From contig CM057469.1 in NCBI GenBank assembly GCA_030035585.1, positions 33,944,501 to 34,008,500 on the forward strand: a stretch of DNA of 64,000 nucleotides. Reading direction: 5' to 3'. Of this stretch, positions 47,330 through 58,569 are shown piece by piece (positions within the stretch are counted from its first letter, which is position 1; each line of letters opens with the position of its first letter). This DNA comes from Dugong dugon. Taxonomy: Eukaryota; Chordata; Mammalia; Sirenia; Dugongidae. Both the position numbers and the translations under genes were made by a program. The notes under the pieces were generated by a model that did no database searches, was not told the origin of the DNA, and saw nothing but the letters and a program-made list of their open reading frames with translations.

Positions 47330-47880
47330 CCTCCCAACAGACTAATAATTCAAATCTCTATAAATTGGCCTTGAGACATAATTACGTCATACAACTATCT
47401 CCTTAATTGGCAATAAAACATACTAATCTTGTTTTAATAAGACGGCACCTAACCCTTATCTTGTGAAGTCAAGGTGAGGAAATTGTATATAAACCCTCAG
47501 TTTCTGCTCACTTGAGAAGACAGCAGCAAAAGTTCTCTCTGATTCTTGTTGTCTCTAAAGACGGAGACCCTGCTGAGATAGTGCCCACCACTTTCAACAC
47601 TCAGACTCTATCTACAAGGGATGTCCTTCAAGTTTGAGCTGTGATTAAGTCTTTGTCTTTAAACCACTCTTAAAAGTAAAAGTGAATTCCAAAGATTTGG
47701 ACTTTAATCATTGAACTAACATTGTAACTGTTAATGCTGATTCTCCAGTGCTAAGTGACTGTCTTGAGGTCTTACCTGCATGTCTTGTCATGAATACCTT
47801 GTAATAAACTAAACAAGCTTATGCATAACATGAGTGTTTCTCTACTTATTACAAAATAAATAAAGATCCTCCAGGACACA
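47330..47880 (+). repeat. LTR-like sequence with TATA box and poly(A) signal
   Basis: 'ttgtatataaaccctcag' near 47490 and 'gtaataaactaaacaagc' near 47800 have the spacing (about 310 bp) of an LTR promoter and poly(A) signal. I do not recognise the family and found no target duplication. Confidence 0.45.
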
Positions 47881-48249
47881 ATGCTGTCATATTGAATGAG
47901 AAGTCCCTCAGCTGTTCCCAGTCCCTCCCTGCACACACCTACATGCACATGCATGTGTGCACGTGCACACACACACACAAGCTCACCATCACATCATAGC
48001 ACTGGGGATGAAAATGGCCTCTTCCCAGTCTCCCACATGCCTTTGATGCCCCCTGAGGGCTGTGCACCCAGGCTTGGATGCTGTGACTGCTGGTATGTTG
48101 CTAGGTTTCTGATAGTCCTGATGTGGACTGGACTGACTTCTCCATTAGGCACAATAGGCACAGTGCTGAGAGCCCAGGATACATTTAGGGGCCCACAAAA
48201 AAATGTTTTAATTTTCATTTCTTTTAAAATCAGAAGAAGAAAGGTACAG

Positions 48250-49507
48250 TGTGATGGATCACTTTTATATGGGCTTTCTAGCTATGGTCTTGTAATTCCC
48301 ACCAAAATATTGAGTTGCTGTTGTTGTTGTTAGGCACCGTCAAGTCGATTCTGACTCATAGCAACTCTATAGGACAGAGTAGAACTGCCCCATAGGGTTT
48401 CCAAGGAACGGCTGGTGGGTTTGAACTTCTGATCTTTTGGTTAGCAGCCGAGCTCTTAATCACTACGCTACCAGGGCTCCTAAATATTGGGTGGGGCTAT
48501 GCAAATAATATGCTTATGGATCATCAAGGGGATTGGACAGCTTGTTAATAATATAAATAAGGTGGGTAGTACCCTTGTGGGCGTGGGACTATGCAAATAA
48601 AATGTATGGAACCCTAATGAGGCAATTGGTCAGTTTTGCCATCCCACTAGGCTTAAAATGAACCATCCCAGAGGCAGAAAAAGAGGACCTGACTACCATC
48701 AAGAAGAAGAGACAGGAGTGGAGCACATCCCAGATTCCTGTGCTGAAAACCTCCTAGACCCAGGAGACAAAGAGATAGCTGTAACATTGCAGATGGTTCA
48801 AGATGGTGAGAAACAGTGGCACAGAAGTGGCAGCAGCAGAACCAGGAGACCAGGTGAGATGGCACAGTGAGCTCTCTGGCTCATGGAGTAAGGTGGTTAC
48901 AACAGGTGTGCCAACCCATGGAGTGAGGAAGTGGAGCACCTTCAGGCAGGAGGCTTCCTGGCAGAGTGGGATGCCTCCAGGCACTTGCTGGTGAATCTAG
49001 GCTTGCCAACCCACAGTGTGAGAGAGCTGAGTGTCTTCAGGCAGGAAGCTTCCTGGCAGAATGAGGTGCCTCCAGACACTTATTGGCAGAGCTAAAGAGC
49101 TTTGTAACACTCGCCTGAGCAGGGCAGAGGCTGGGCCAAGGGGCTGAGGGCCAGAGAGAGGCCTGCCTGTGGGCACATCTGCAAAAAGGCTGTCATGATT
49201 GAAGAACTGTATCTTTAGTCCTTACCTGAATTGTAATCTGTTACTTCCCTAATAAACTCCATAACTGTGAGTATGGTCTGTAAGTTCTGTGTGGCCATTG
49301 CAAGAATTACTGAACCCAGCAGAGGAGAAGAGAGTGCTGTGGGAGGGACAGCTGGTGTTAGAATTGTTAAAAAGATTGGAGAGAGGAGATATGTCTGACC
49401 TCTGCCTTATAGGAATCAGCTCTGGCTGTTGATACTGATCTTGATTCCCCTTCCTCTTTGTGAAGTTAGACAAGGAAGTCAGATGCCTCCACCATGCCAT
49501 TTTTACA
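48250..49507 (+). repeat. LTR of an ERV with tRNA-Leu(CAA) primer site
   Basis: From 'tgtgatggatcacttttat' to 'gccatttttaca', about 1.08 kb after removing the SINE. It matches the solo LTR at 22865-23840. Octamers ATGCAAAT lie at 48499-48506 and 48591-48598. Poly(A)-like 'cctaataaactccataac' lies at about 49250. A primer-site-like 16-mer lies inside at 49348-49363. No matching 3' LTR was found in the window. Confidence 0.8.
48313..48481 (-). mobile_element. AfroSINE with target duplication, inside an LTR
   Basis: A complete short-type SINE flanked by AAATATTG at 48305-48312 and 48482-48489. It has a (GTT)n start like the RTE tail and interrupts the LTR. Confidence 0.93.
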
Positions 49508-49509
49508 GT

Positions 49510-49527
49510 TGGTGTCAGAAGTGGGAT
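49510..49527 (+). promoter_or_regulatory. Primer-binding site, tRNA-Leu(CAA)
   Basis: The same 18-mer as at 41660, two bases after the LTR end. Confidence 0.88.
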
Positions 49528-50473
49528 TTGTTGCAATGGCTCCAGACTTATGGAAGCATGAGACTTTGTAACAGAAAGAAAAAGGGGCATGAGAAGTGAA
49601 ATTTCTGATTCTTGGATGGTTGCTTGGTTGTTATCTGTAATGGCTGAAAGGAAAGTAAGAGATGTTATGCTGGAGCAGCAGATAGGGAAATGGAGTACAG
49701 AAAAGCCACTTCTGGAGTGGTTTGGGCGAAAGCTAGGCTGGCTAAACAAGATGATTAAGGGGCTAGGGTCTTCGTTCCACCCAGCCAGAAGCCCAAGACC
49801 ATATGCATGTGAATGGGAAGATAGTAAAGGTGTGGAGAAGAGAAGATGAAACTGGAATGTTTTAGAAAGGGTTGTGTGTTTATTTGAATGTACTATGGAT
49901 ATTGAATGTTTCTCCTACCTAGTGTTGTAAAACAGACTTGCATATATGATGGAAATGAATATTGGGTATTATAGATAGCACAGAGTGTGTAACTCCACCT
50001 TCACCCAATACTTGATTGGACATGCTGAAAGGGGAACTAGGATTTACCTGAAAGAAACACAGGCTGTTGGTTTGAATGCAGGAGCCCTGTGTATAGATTA
50101 TTGGGGGCTTAGGTTGAAAATCTGAGCCCCACCCAGAACCTTCAGAGTCAGGAAATTTGCATTTGAAAAGACATGCAGACCCACTCAGAACTGCTGGGAG
50201 AGCAGGAAATTTGCATTTGAAGGAGGGACCTGCAGGAAAAAAAAATAGACTGTTTTGTTTTTTGAATTTCGAGCAAGTGGTTTGCCTTTGGGTGTATTGG
50301 GCAGGAAATTACCTGCCCATCAGAAGAACCCTTTTCTAGGACGGGAAGTTAAACGGAGCCAGTGAGTAGACTCACTTGTTGTGACCCCTTGGGTCCACTC
50401 GATGGGTGGAAGTGAGGGAGGTGCAGCAATGAAAAGATAGGCTGAGTTTGGACGTGTTCCATTGGAACACATT

Positions 50474-50711
50474 TACCTAGCCCACGGAGGCTAGTGATGA
50501 GAGAGAGAGAAAGGGCTGGCTGGTCTGAAGTGCAGGGAGTAGTGTGGACTCCTGAGTTTATGGGTGGTGCCTGTTGACCTAGCCCACAGGGGCTAGGGAT
50601 AAGAGAGAAGGGGCTGGCTGATCTGAGGTGCAGGGAGGTGTGTGGACTCCCGAGCCTACAGCTGGTATCCATTGACCTAACCCACAGGGGCTAGGGATGA
50701 GCTGACCAGAA
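50474..50711. repeat. Tandem repeat, about 100-bp unit, 2.4 copies
   Basis: Units start 'cctagcccacggaggctag' (about 50475), 'cctagcccacaggggctagg' (about 50577) and 'cctaacccacaggggctagg' (about 50675). The first two are nearly colinear throughout. Confidence 0.85.
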
Positions 50712-52579
50712 TCCAACCGAATGAAGAGAGGGATGTCTGACACCATGAGCTGGTGTAAATTTCTGCAATTTGATGACTTGCTCTGGGTTGGACTTTGCTT
50801 ATGGATGCAGATGCTCAAAGTTCCAATCAGAACAGAAGATTCTTCAGATCAAGGAACATGCTTATCTTTTCAGAGTACTGGTTTGATAGGGAAGGGCAAT
50901 TTAAACATTGGCTATCTAAAATGGGAGGAGATAAAAGCATGAAGTGGCTGGCTTACATGTATTCATGGATGCACTTACACTCAAAATGAGGGGGACAAGG
51001 GAAGATCCTCACTGAATAGCTTCCTCTTTTCCTGATGGGTCTGGTGAAGAGATGATGGAGGAAGATGCTGATACTATTATATGAGTTTGCTGTGAGTAAT
51101 GACAGTTAATAGGATTAATTGTGATTTTAAAAACTGTAATTGTTGGAGCTGTAACTGTGAAAGAGTGGACTAAGGGGGGACACTGCTGGACTGGAGTACC
51201 GTGGCTGAACCTAAAGTCCTCTAAAGATTTTGCTATGCTATCTTGTGAGGCTCAGAGCAAAGAAATAATAACCACACAATACTGGAAATCATGTCGTAGC
51301 CAAGTTGACACACAATTTTTTTGGAAAACAATTCAATCTATAACATTCCACTCTTTGGCCCCCCAAAATTCATGTTCTTGACACATGTAAAACACTTTCA
51401 CCCTATCATATCATCCCAAAAGTCTTAATCAACTCCAAGTCCAAATTCTGTCCTAGGGCAAAATTCCTCTTCATCTGTGAAATATAGAATACAAGTTATC
51501 TGATTCCAAAGTACAGTGATGGAAGAAGTATAAGGTAGACATTTCCAAATGAGAGAAATTGGAGGGAAAAAAGAAATAACAGCACTAAGCAAGTCAAAAA
51601 CCCAGCAGAACATGTTACATTAGCTCTCAAGTCTTGAAATAATCCTCTGTTCTCTGAGACCATTTAGGCAATGGCCCTGCCCTCCAATCTCTGGGTATTG
51701 ACCACATTCTCTGGATTCTGGGTGGAGGCCCCTCGGACCTGAGTTTCAGCTTCGCCTTCCAGGCCCCTCTGGGATGGCAACTCTGCTCCTTTGGATTTGG
51801 GTGGCCACATTCTCCTAGTCTATCTGAGTGGCGCCCCCCCCCTCCCCACGCAGGTCCCATTCTTCTGCCCTTGGGCATGGAAGCCCCATCCCCTCAGCTT
51901 TGGGCAGGGGATCCAGCCCCATCCCACTGGAACTCGTGAAAGGCAACCCCACACTCCAGAACTTAGTTGGTGAAGATCTGACTCTTAGAAACCTAGGAGG
52001 CCTTGACCCCACCCTTTGAGACCCAGCAGGCTGTGGTTCCACCCTTCGAGATTCCAGATGTTACGGCCCTACCCTTTGAGACCAAGGCAGCTCTGCTTCC
52101 TGTGCTCCTTGTCTCATGAGTTTCTGCTTCCTGGTTCCTTGGTCTTTTGATTCCTCAGGCCCTTGGGCTGGCCTGGCCTCTGCCCTGCTCTGGCAAGTGT
52201 TCCAAAGCTCTTTAGCTCTACCAATAAGTGACTGGAGGCACCCTACTCTGCCAGGAAGCCTCCTGCCTGAAGGCACCTAGCTCTGTCTCACTCTGTGAGT
52301 TGGCTCCTGTGGTGTCTCACACAGGTCTGGTCTCCTGGTTCTGATGCTACCATTTCTCTGCTGCTGCTTCTTGCCATCTGTTACAGCTCTCCTCAGTTCC
52401 TTCTGCACCTTCACCAGAATTGCCTTTGACTTCCATAATTCCAACAGTCTCTTCAAGGTAATCTAGGCTTTTATTATTAAGCACTTTAAAACTCTTTCAG
52501 TCTCATTACTCAATTTCAAAACGACTTCCACATTGTAGGTATCTGTTAGAGCAGCACCCACTCTCCTGGAACCAAATTC

Positions 52580-53603
52580 TGTCTTAGTTATGTACAGCTG
52601 CTATAACAGAAATACCACAAGTGGATGGCTTTAAAAAACAGAAATTTATTCTCTCACGATTTAGGAGGCTAGAAGTCCAAATTCAGATTGCCAGCTCCAG
52701 GGGAAGGCTTTCTTTCTCTGTTGGCTCTGGGGCAAGGTCCTTGTCATCAATCTTCCCCTGGTCTAGTAGCTTCTTAGCAGAGGGGACCCTGGTCCAAAGG
52801 ACAAGCTCTACTCCTGGCTCTTCTTCCTTGGTGGTAATGAGGTCCTTCTCCTCTCTGCTCGCTTCTCTCTTTTACATCTCAAAATAGATTGACTCAAGAT
52901 ATAACCTAATCCTGTAGATGTGTCCTGCCCCATTAACATAACTGCCTCTGTCATGGATTGAATTGTGTCCCCCCAAAATATGTGTCAACTTGGTTAGGCC
53001 ATGATTCCCAGTATTGTGTGGTTGCCCTCCATTTTGTGATTGCAAATTTATGTTAAAGAGGATCAGGGTGAGATTTAACACCCTTACTAAGGTTACATCC
53101 CTGACCCAATGTAAAGGGAGTTTCCCTGGAGTGTGGCCTGCATGACCTTTATCTTACAAGAGATAAAAGGAAAGCAGAGAGGAGGGAGCTCATACTACCA
53201 AGAAAGAAGCACCAGGAGCACAGCGTGTCCTTTGGACCTGGGGTTCTGCGTGAAGAAGCTTCTAGTCCAGGGGAAGATTGGTGATAAGGACCTTCCTCCA
53301 GAGCTGACAGAGAAAGCCTTCCGCTGGAGCTGACACCCTGAATTTAGACTTCCAGCCTACTAGACCGTGAGAAAATAAATTTCTCTTTGTTAAAGCCATC
53401 CACCTGTGGTATTTCTGTTATAGCAGCACTAGATGACTAAGACAACCTCTAATCCTGCCTCATTAACATCATAGAGGTTAGGATTTACAACACACAGGAA
53501 AATTACATCAGATCACAAAATGGAGGACAACTGCACAATAATGGGAATCATGGCTTAGCCAAGCTGACTTACATTTTTGGGGGACACAATTTAATCCGTA
53601 ACA
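52580..53603 (-). repeat. 5' LTR of the MaLR-like provirus, split
   Basis: From 'tgtcttagttatgtacagc' to 'ttaatccgtaaca'. It is about 523 bp without the nested LTR at 52949-53444. Confidence 0.85.
52949..53444 (+). mobile_element. Solo MaLR-like LTR nested in another, opposite orientation
   Basis: 496 bp, from 'tgtcatggattgaattgtg' to 'gatgactaagaca'. Flanks are gcctc (52944-52948) and acctc (53445-53449). Host and guest are the same family in opposite orientation. Confidence 0.87.
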
Positions 53604-53609
53604 GTCACC

Positions 53610-54800
53610 AAAGCAATGGTGCGTTCCCTGAATCAAAGCTAGTTTTGTGCCTCTAAGAATCTTTGAGGAATATTCACCAGCTTCATCATTTAGTCTTTGA
53701 AAGAGACACTCTGTCCACAGGGTAATTAACATATACCCTCTTTCCCTCCTCTACCTATGGTAGTGAGGACTGTACCTTCGTGGGGTCTGAAGCAAGATAC
53801 TTATGAAAGGGGAGGAAAAAAAACCCCAGTCTAGTTCATCCTTGGCATCTCTCCTCCCTGTCTTTGTGTGTATTTTAAAACTCACGTCAATCTAGGGCAA
53901 AAATATTTTATTGCTGTTGTAGCCACAGCCCAGATCTTTCTAATCTCTATTTGATGGCTTGTGATTCACAGCAAAACCCACAGGGGCAGTTGTAATTAGA
54001 GTGCAGTTGTATCTGCATTTCAAATGAACTCAGCCCATTTTGGTTCTCATAATATTGGGGCTGAGTAATTCATGCTTTCAGGTTGTGAGCAGGTGCAACA
54101 TTGCATCTCAGGAGAAAGGGCAACTGCAGGATTCAAAATGCTCTGCACTATTCTTGGCAGTAGAGTGCTTTGAGCACTCTTTATGAACCTGGATATATTA
54201 TTCTCTTTGAAACATTTTGAAATGATCCTGAAGACTTCATCTTTGAGTTGGAAGAATCTCATCAGGTTACCTTAACCTTCACACAAGAGCAATCCACTCT
54301 TTACTCGAAAGGATCACTTAGAAAAATTCATCCTTCACTTTTGACAACCAACATGCCACAAATAACACAATTCATAATTTATTATAAATTAGTAAGTTAC
54401 TGTTTTGGTTTTCATCTAAGGGACTTGTTATGGAGGAGGTGGAGTGTGAAAATTTTTTTATGGCCATTATAGGTTTGTTTGAGTTTAGTCATTGGGTCGA
54501 AATCAAATGCTAACCTTCCATTTCTAGTAGTATGGCAGTTTAGGTATCCTGTCCAACCCTTCTGATTGAAATAACTACATTGCTGAATAAATATTAAATA
54601 TTTCCTTTTAAATGCATTGTTGGATGTAAGAAAGTAAGAAATCTACAGAGGTTCAAAACAAAACAATACCAGAAACCTTGGGAGTTAAGCAAGTGCAAAG
54701 CTAGCTTTCATCTTAAAGATTTCTGCTGAAAACTGAAATGCTTGATCTGCTTTTAATGAGGACATAGGTGTGAGAGGCCAGATTAAAAGCCTAGGACTAG
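53610..54800. other. Mostly unassigned, possibly old L1 5' region from about 54480
   Basis: I recognise nothing firmly. A 'ctagtagtatggcagtttag' segment near 54522 hints at the 5' part of an old L1. Confidence 0.35.
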
Positions 54801-54816
54801 TGTCAAAAGCAAATGC

Positions 54817-54862
54817 GATATATTTTTACCACAATTAAAAAAAAAAACAACACTTTTTTTTT
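54817..54862 (+). mobile_element. 46-bp L1 tail insertion with perfect target duplication
   Basis: The insert 'gatatatttttaccacaat' plus poly(A) resembles the L1 3' end at about 30985-31014. It is flanked by AAAGCAAATGC at 54806-54816 and 54863-54873. It closes with 'caacac' and a T run, unlike a simple A tail. Confidence 0.75.
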
Positions 54863-54894
54863 AAAGCAAATGCAAATCCTTTCTAAAGGAATGT

Positions 54895-55133
54895 AACAGA
54901 CAGAGTGGAGAGATGACAGATGCTGTCCGACAATGGAGGAAGATGAATCTACAAGCACAGGAATGCCAAAGATTCCAGCTACTAGAAGCTGAAACAGACA
55001 AAGAAGGACCTCTTCCTAGAGCCACACCCTGAATTGGAACTTCTAGTCTCCTGAACTGCGAGAATATAAATTCCTGTTGTTTAAAGCCATTTATTTGTGG
55101 TATTTGTGTTACAGTACCACCAGCAAACTAAGA
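54895..55133 (+). mobile_element. MLT1-like LTR, 3' part
   Basis: 'gaattggaacttctagtctc', 'ctgcgagaatataaattcct' and 'agcaaactaagaca' match the MLT1 3' end. Confidence 0.7.
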
Positions 55134-55139
55134 CAAGGA

Positions 55140-56230
55140 GAAATCCTCAATAAATTCAAAAGAAGGCCAAAAAAGAGGAGAAAAACACAAATAAAAAAAG
55201 TGAACAGAAGTATATAATAATATGAAAGAAATGAATCTAAATCTAGTACATCAGATGTTATAATAAACGTAAATGAACTAAAACCTACAGTTAGTAGACA
55301 AAGAATATGAGACTGGGTTAAAAGAATTCTGTGCATTTGCAGATTACCAGAGTATACCTAAAACCTAATGATTGAAAGTCAATGAACAGAGAAACAAATA
55401 GGTGAATATTAACCCCCAAAGCTGACAAATAGACTTTAAAGCAAAAAAAAGTTTTACCAGAAATAAAGATAAAAAAGATTCAATTTATAAGAATACTTAA
55501 CTTCAAAATACATAAAGCAAAAATTGGCATATCTGGCTGGAATAAGAAATATAAAAACTCATCTTAATAGCGGTGGATTTTAATATACCTCTCTTTGTAG
55601 AAAATGTTAGTTGATAATCTTTATTTGATAAGTCAAGCAAACCACATATTAATAAGTATATAGAAGATTTAAACAGAACATTTAACAAAGTTGTTACAGT
55701 ACATCATAATATACTATACATATATATACACATTCGAAAATTAATGAATTGGATAAATTCCTTTATAAGTATAGTTTATCAAGAAGAAATATAAAAGATG
55801 AAAAGTCTTAAAATACTTAAGGTGATTGAATTAGTAGTTTAAAAGATCTTCCCTCAAAGAATATACCAGTCCCAGCTGGCTATACCAGCAGTTTTACCAA
55901 ACATTCAGGAATAAATAATTCGAATTTTACTACAACTCTTTCAGATAATATAAAAAGAGAAATTTTTTTTACAAATCATCAATTCACTTGGTGAGGTTAG
56001 CGTAACCTTAATACCAAAAACCTAACAAGAACAATATGAATAAGTAAAATTATAGGTCAATCTTGCTCATGAGTATAGATGTAAAAATCCTAAACAAAAC
56101 AAATGGAATCCAACAATACACAAAAAGATAACACATCTTGATCAAGTAAGATCTAATCCTAGGAATAAAAAGTCAGTTTAATATTAGAAATATTGTTTAT
56201 AAAATTTACCACAGAGAATTTAGCCAAAAT
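55140..56230 (+). mobile_element. Old L1 ORF2 fragment
   Basis: 'atgagactgggttaaaagaa', 'tagactttaaagcaaaaaa', 'aataaagataaaaaagattc' and 'gtcagtttaatattagaaat' follow the order of L1 ORF2 sequence. It is AT-rich and full of stops. Confidence 0.7.
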
Positions 56231-56287
56231 GTGGAATGTCATTTTCTTCATGCCTCTCTCTCCCTTCCTCCTATCCATAGAAGGAAA

Positions 56288-56457
56288 CCAAGACCAAAAA
56301 CCAAACTCGTTGCCGTCGAGTCAATTCCGACTCATAGAGACCCTATAGTACAGAGTAGAACTGTTCCATAGAGTTTCCAAGGAGCAGCTGGTGATTCAAA
56401 CTGCCAGTCTTTTGGTTAGCAGCCATAGCTCTTAACCACTGCACCACCAGGGCTCCA
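56288..56457 (-). mobile_element. AfroSINE with target duplication
   Basis: Flanked by ATAGAAGGAAA (56277-56287) and ATAGGAGGAAA (56458-56468): 11 bp with one mismatch. Confidence 0.9.
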
Positions 56458-56469
56458 ATAGGAGGAAAG

Positions 56470-56975
56470 AGGATTTAAAAAGAAATTTTTTTTAAGAATA
56501 TAAAAATAGAAAGCCAGACAATGGGAGACTAAATAAAGTAAAATAAGAACGATTAAGCTGCATAATTCAAGGCATAATTCCAAATGCAAAATACCCAAAG
56601 AACAGATACAGTTTGTTAAAAAGGCATAAAGAAAACCCCAAATATTCCCCAATGAAGTAGACATGCAGAAAATGATCTGAGATTCACAAGGAGAGGCCAA
56701 GACACAGCTCAGGGACGGAGCCAACTGTCTACATTACAGAATGCACCAGGCCCTCAAAGCTCTTATTTCTTGCCCTGCACCAGGCCCTGACGACACCCCA
56801 CTGTTGTGGCTGGTCCCTAGCTATAGTCAGAGGGATTAAGAGTGGGGCAAGGCAAGGCAAGAGGGTACAAATGGGCCCATCAGCAACCCTAAGGGGAAGC
56901 AGAGACTCTCCAACCTCATCCACTGGTCAGAAAGCCCTGTCGAGTCTCCTCTGAGAAAGCCAGGCCTTCGGATGA
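56470..56975. other. Unassigned
   Basis: No recognisable feature. Confidence 0.4.
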
Positions 56976-56978
56976 ATT

Positions 56979-57181
56979 GTTGCTGTTAGGTGCCACTGAG
57001 TCCACTCCGACTCATATCGACCCTGTACAACAGAGTAGATCTGCCCCATAGGGTTTTCTAGGCTGTAATCTTTATAAGAGCAGATTACCAAGTCTTTCTC
57101 CTGCAGAACCACTGGGTGGCTTCAAACTGCCAACCTTTCAGTTACCAGCCAAGCACTTAACCAGTGTGCCACCAGGGCTCC
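56979..57181 (-). mobile_element. AfroSINE, longer type
   Basis: A tail with 'gctgttaggtgccactgagt' and an inner segment 'ctgtaatctttataagagca' at about 57064, ending 'gccaccagggctcc'. No clear target duplication. Confidence 0.88.
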
Positions 57182-57184
57182 TTT

Positions 57185-57780
57185 CAGAGGGACTACAGAG
57201 AAAAAATGCTCAGTACCTTTGGGGTAAATCCCACCTCTGCAAAACAATACATCTCATTTCACATTTGAAGTTGGACTCCAAAAGCAGGAGGCTCAGAAAA
57301 TCAGAAAACAAATGAGACCATTAAGCTGCTGTAGGGAGACATGACCAAAAACAAGGGCATGGAGGGAATGCTGAGACGATCGGGGAGGAGAGAAAGAGGA
57401 AAAACCAGAGGATGACTGAGCAGTATGGCCTGGTATGGAAGGGATTCGACTCTGGTGTGAAGTACCTTATATCGCATAAACTAGCCCATTCCTCAGCCTC
57501 CTACCATCAGTTCTGTCTGCTATACCTGATTGCTTTGTGTGAATGGAGATTTTGTGTGGAAATCAGGGGAAGGGGTAGAATTCCAGATCTGGGTCAGTTC
57601 AGGGAAGAGAAAGAAGCTACAGGGAGTAAAACATGAGTGAGTTCAAAGTGTCTTGTAGAAGCAGCCCTTCAAAGCTGCTGTGAGCGCAAGCACCTAAGCT
57701 TCAGGGAACATGCAGACATCTTGGCGAAAATGTAGAGCATGACAGTCAAGTGAGGTCACAAAAGAAACAAAACCCAAGTC
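57185..57780. other. Unassigned
   Basis: Nothing recognisable. Confidence 0.4.
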
Positions 57781-57785
57781 TCTTC

Positions 57786-58020
57786 TTAAAAACTGAAGAT
57801 GACTAATGTAAATTGAGCATTTACCACGTTTCAGGCCCTGTGCCAAGCAATTTACAAGCATTATCTCCTTTGACCTCATAACCCTATGGGATTAGTACTC
57901 CTATCATTACCTTTGTTTACAAAGGAGAAAATTGAGACATAGAGTGGTATTAACTTGCCTGAAGGCACTCAGTAAGTGACCAAGCCAGGGTTTGCTCCCA
58001 GACTGCCAACTTCAGAGTCC
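57786..58020 (+). mobile_element. MIR, nearly complete
   Basis: 'attgagcatttaccacgttt', then 'caggccctgtgccaagcaat' and 'agtgaccaagccagggttt', gives a well-ordered MIR. Confidence 0.85.
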
Positions 58021-58565
58021 AATCCTTACTTACAATGTTTTACAGTCTTTTTTTGAAGTCCACTAGCTAGAATGACTCACAGCTAACTAAGAGGTCATAT
58101 GACTCACAGAACTTTCCTTGTCGAGGTCAGCAAGGGCCTTTCTCTTGCCAAATCCAATGAGTTGACTTCTGGGACACAAAAGAAGAAGAGCCCAGTTCTT
58201 TTTTAAAAGAATGGTAACAGCTAACACTAACTGTTTGCATACCCTATGCCAGGTGATGCATCCCACACTAGGGGACACTGCTTCTTTCTGTGGGAATTAT
58301 CTTCTCCATTCCAAGATGCAGTTCTCACATGACTTCGTCTATTAGCCGTGTTTGGCCCAGTCAGTCAGTTTTTTCTCCTTAAAACCCAGCTTGGCTTTGA
58401 AGACACCCCTGCTGGTTTCCCCACCTCCCAGGCTGCGCCTTCTCAGTCTCCTGGGCTGGACTGTCCTCCGCCTGTGAGCTTTTAATGCTACAGTGGCCCA
58501 AGACAGGCCCTTTTCTCCTCCCTTCCTCACACTACCTCTTCACACTCCCTCCTCTCATTCAGTAC
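58021..58565. other. Mostly unassigned
   Basis: A possible MIR piece at 58195-58270 ('acagctaacactaactgttt'). The remainder is not recognised. Confidence 0.4.
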
Positions 58566-58569
58566 CATG

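Larger units (their letters stand above)
49508..51260 (+). mobile_element. ERV leader/internal remnant
   Basis: It starts two bases after the LTR with a primer site. The rest has no recognisable gag, pol or env. It includes a tandem repeat at 50474-50711 and a 51-bp-spaced pair of 'aggaaatttgcatttgaa' (about 50152 and 50203). Open frames are below 90 codons. The right end is where the minus-strand MaLR-like provirus begins. Confidence 0.55.
51262..53603 (-). mobile_element. MaLR-like provirus, minus strand, 3' LTR truncated
   Basis: On the plus strand: the LTR 5' end (51262-51345, ending 'ctataaca'), an internal region of about 1.2 kb resembling MaLR (MST/THE1-type) internal sequence in reverse ('ctctttggccccccaaaatt', 'aacgacttccacattgtagg'), and then the 5' LTR (52580-53603). 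MaLR internal regions are non-coding or carry only remnants, and none is open here. A segment around 52165-52390 also matches the 48.2 kb LTR family. Confidence 0.75.

Noticed and set aside
50474..50711. CRISPR-like repeated units
   Set aside because: Only 2.4 units, each about 100 bp, without short repeats and unique spacers; the genome is mammalian.
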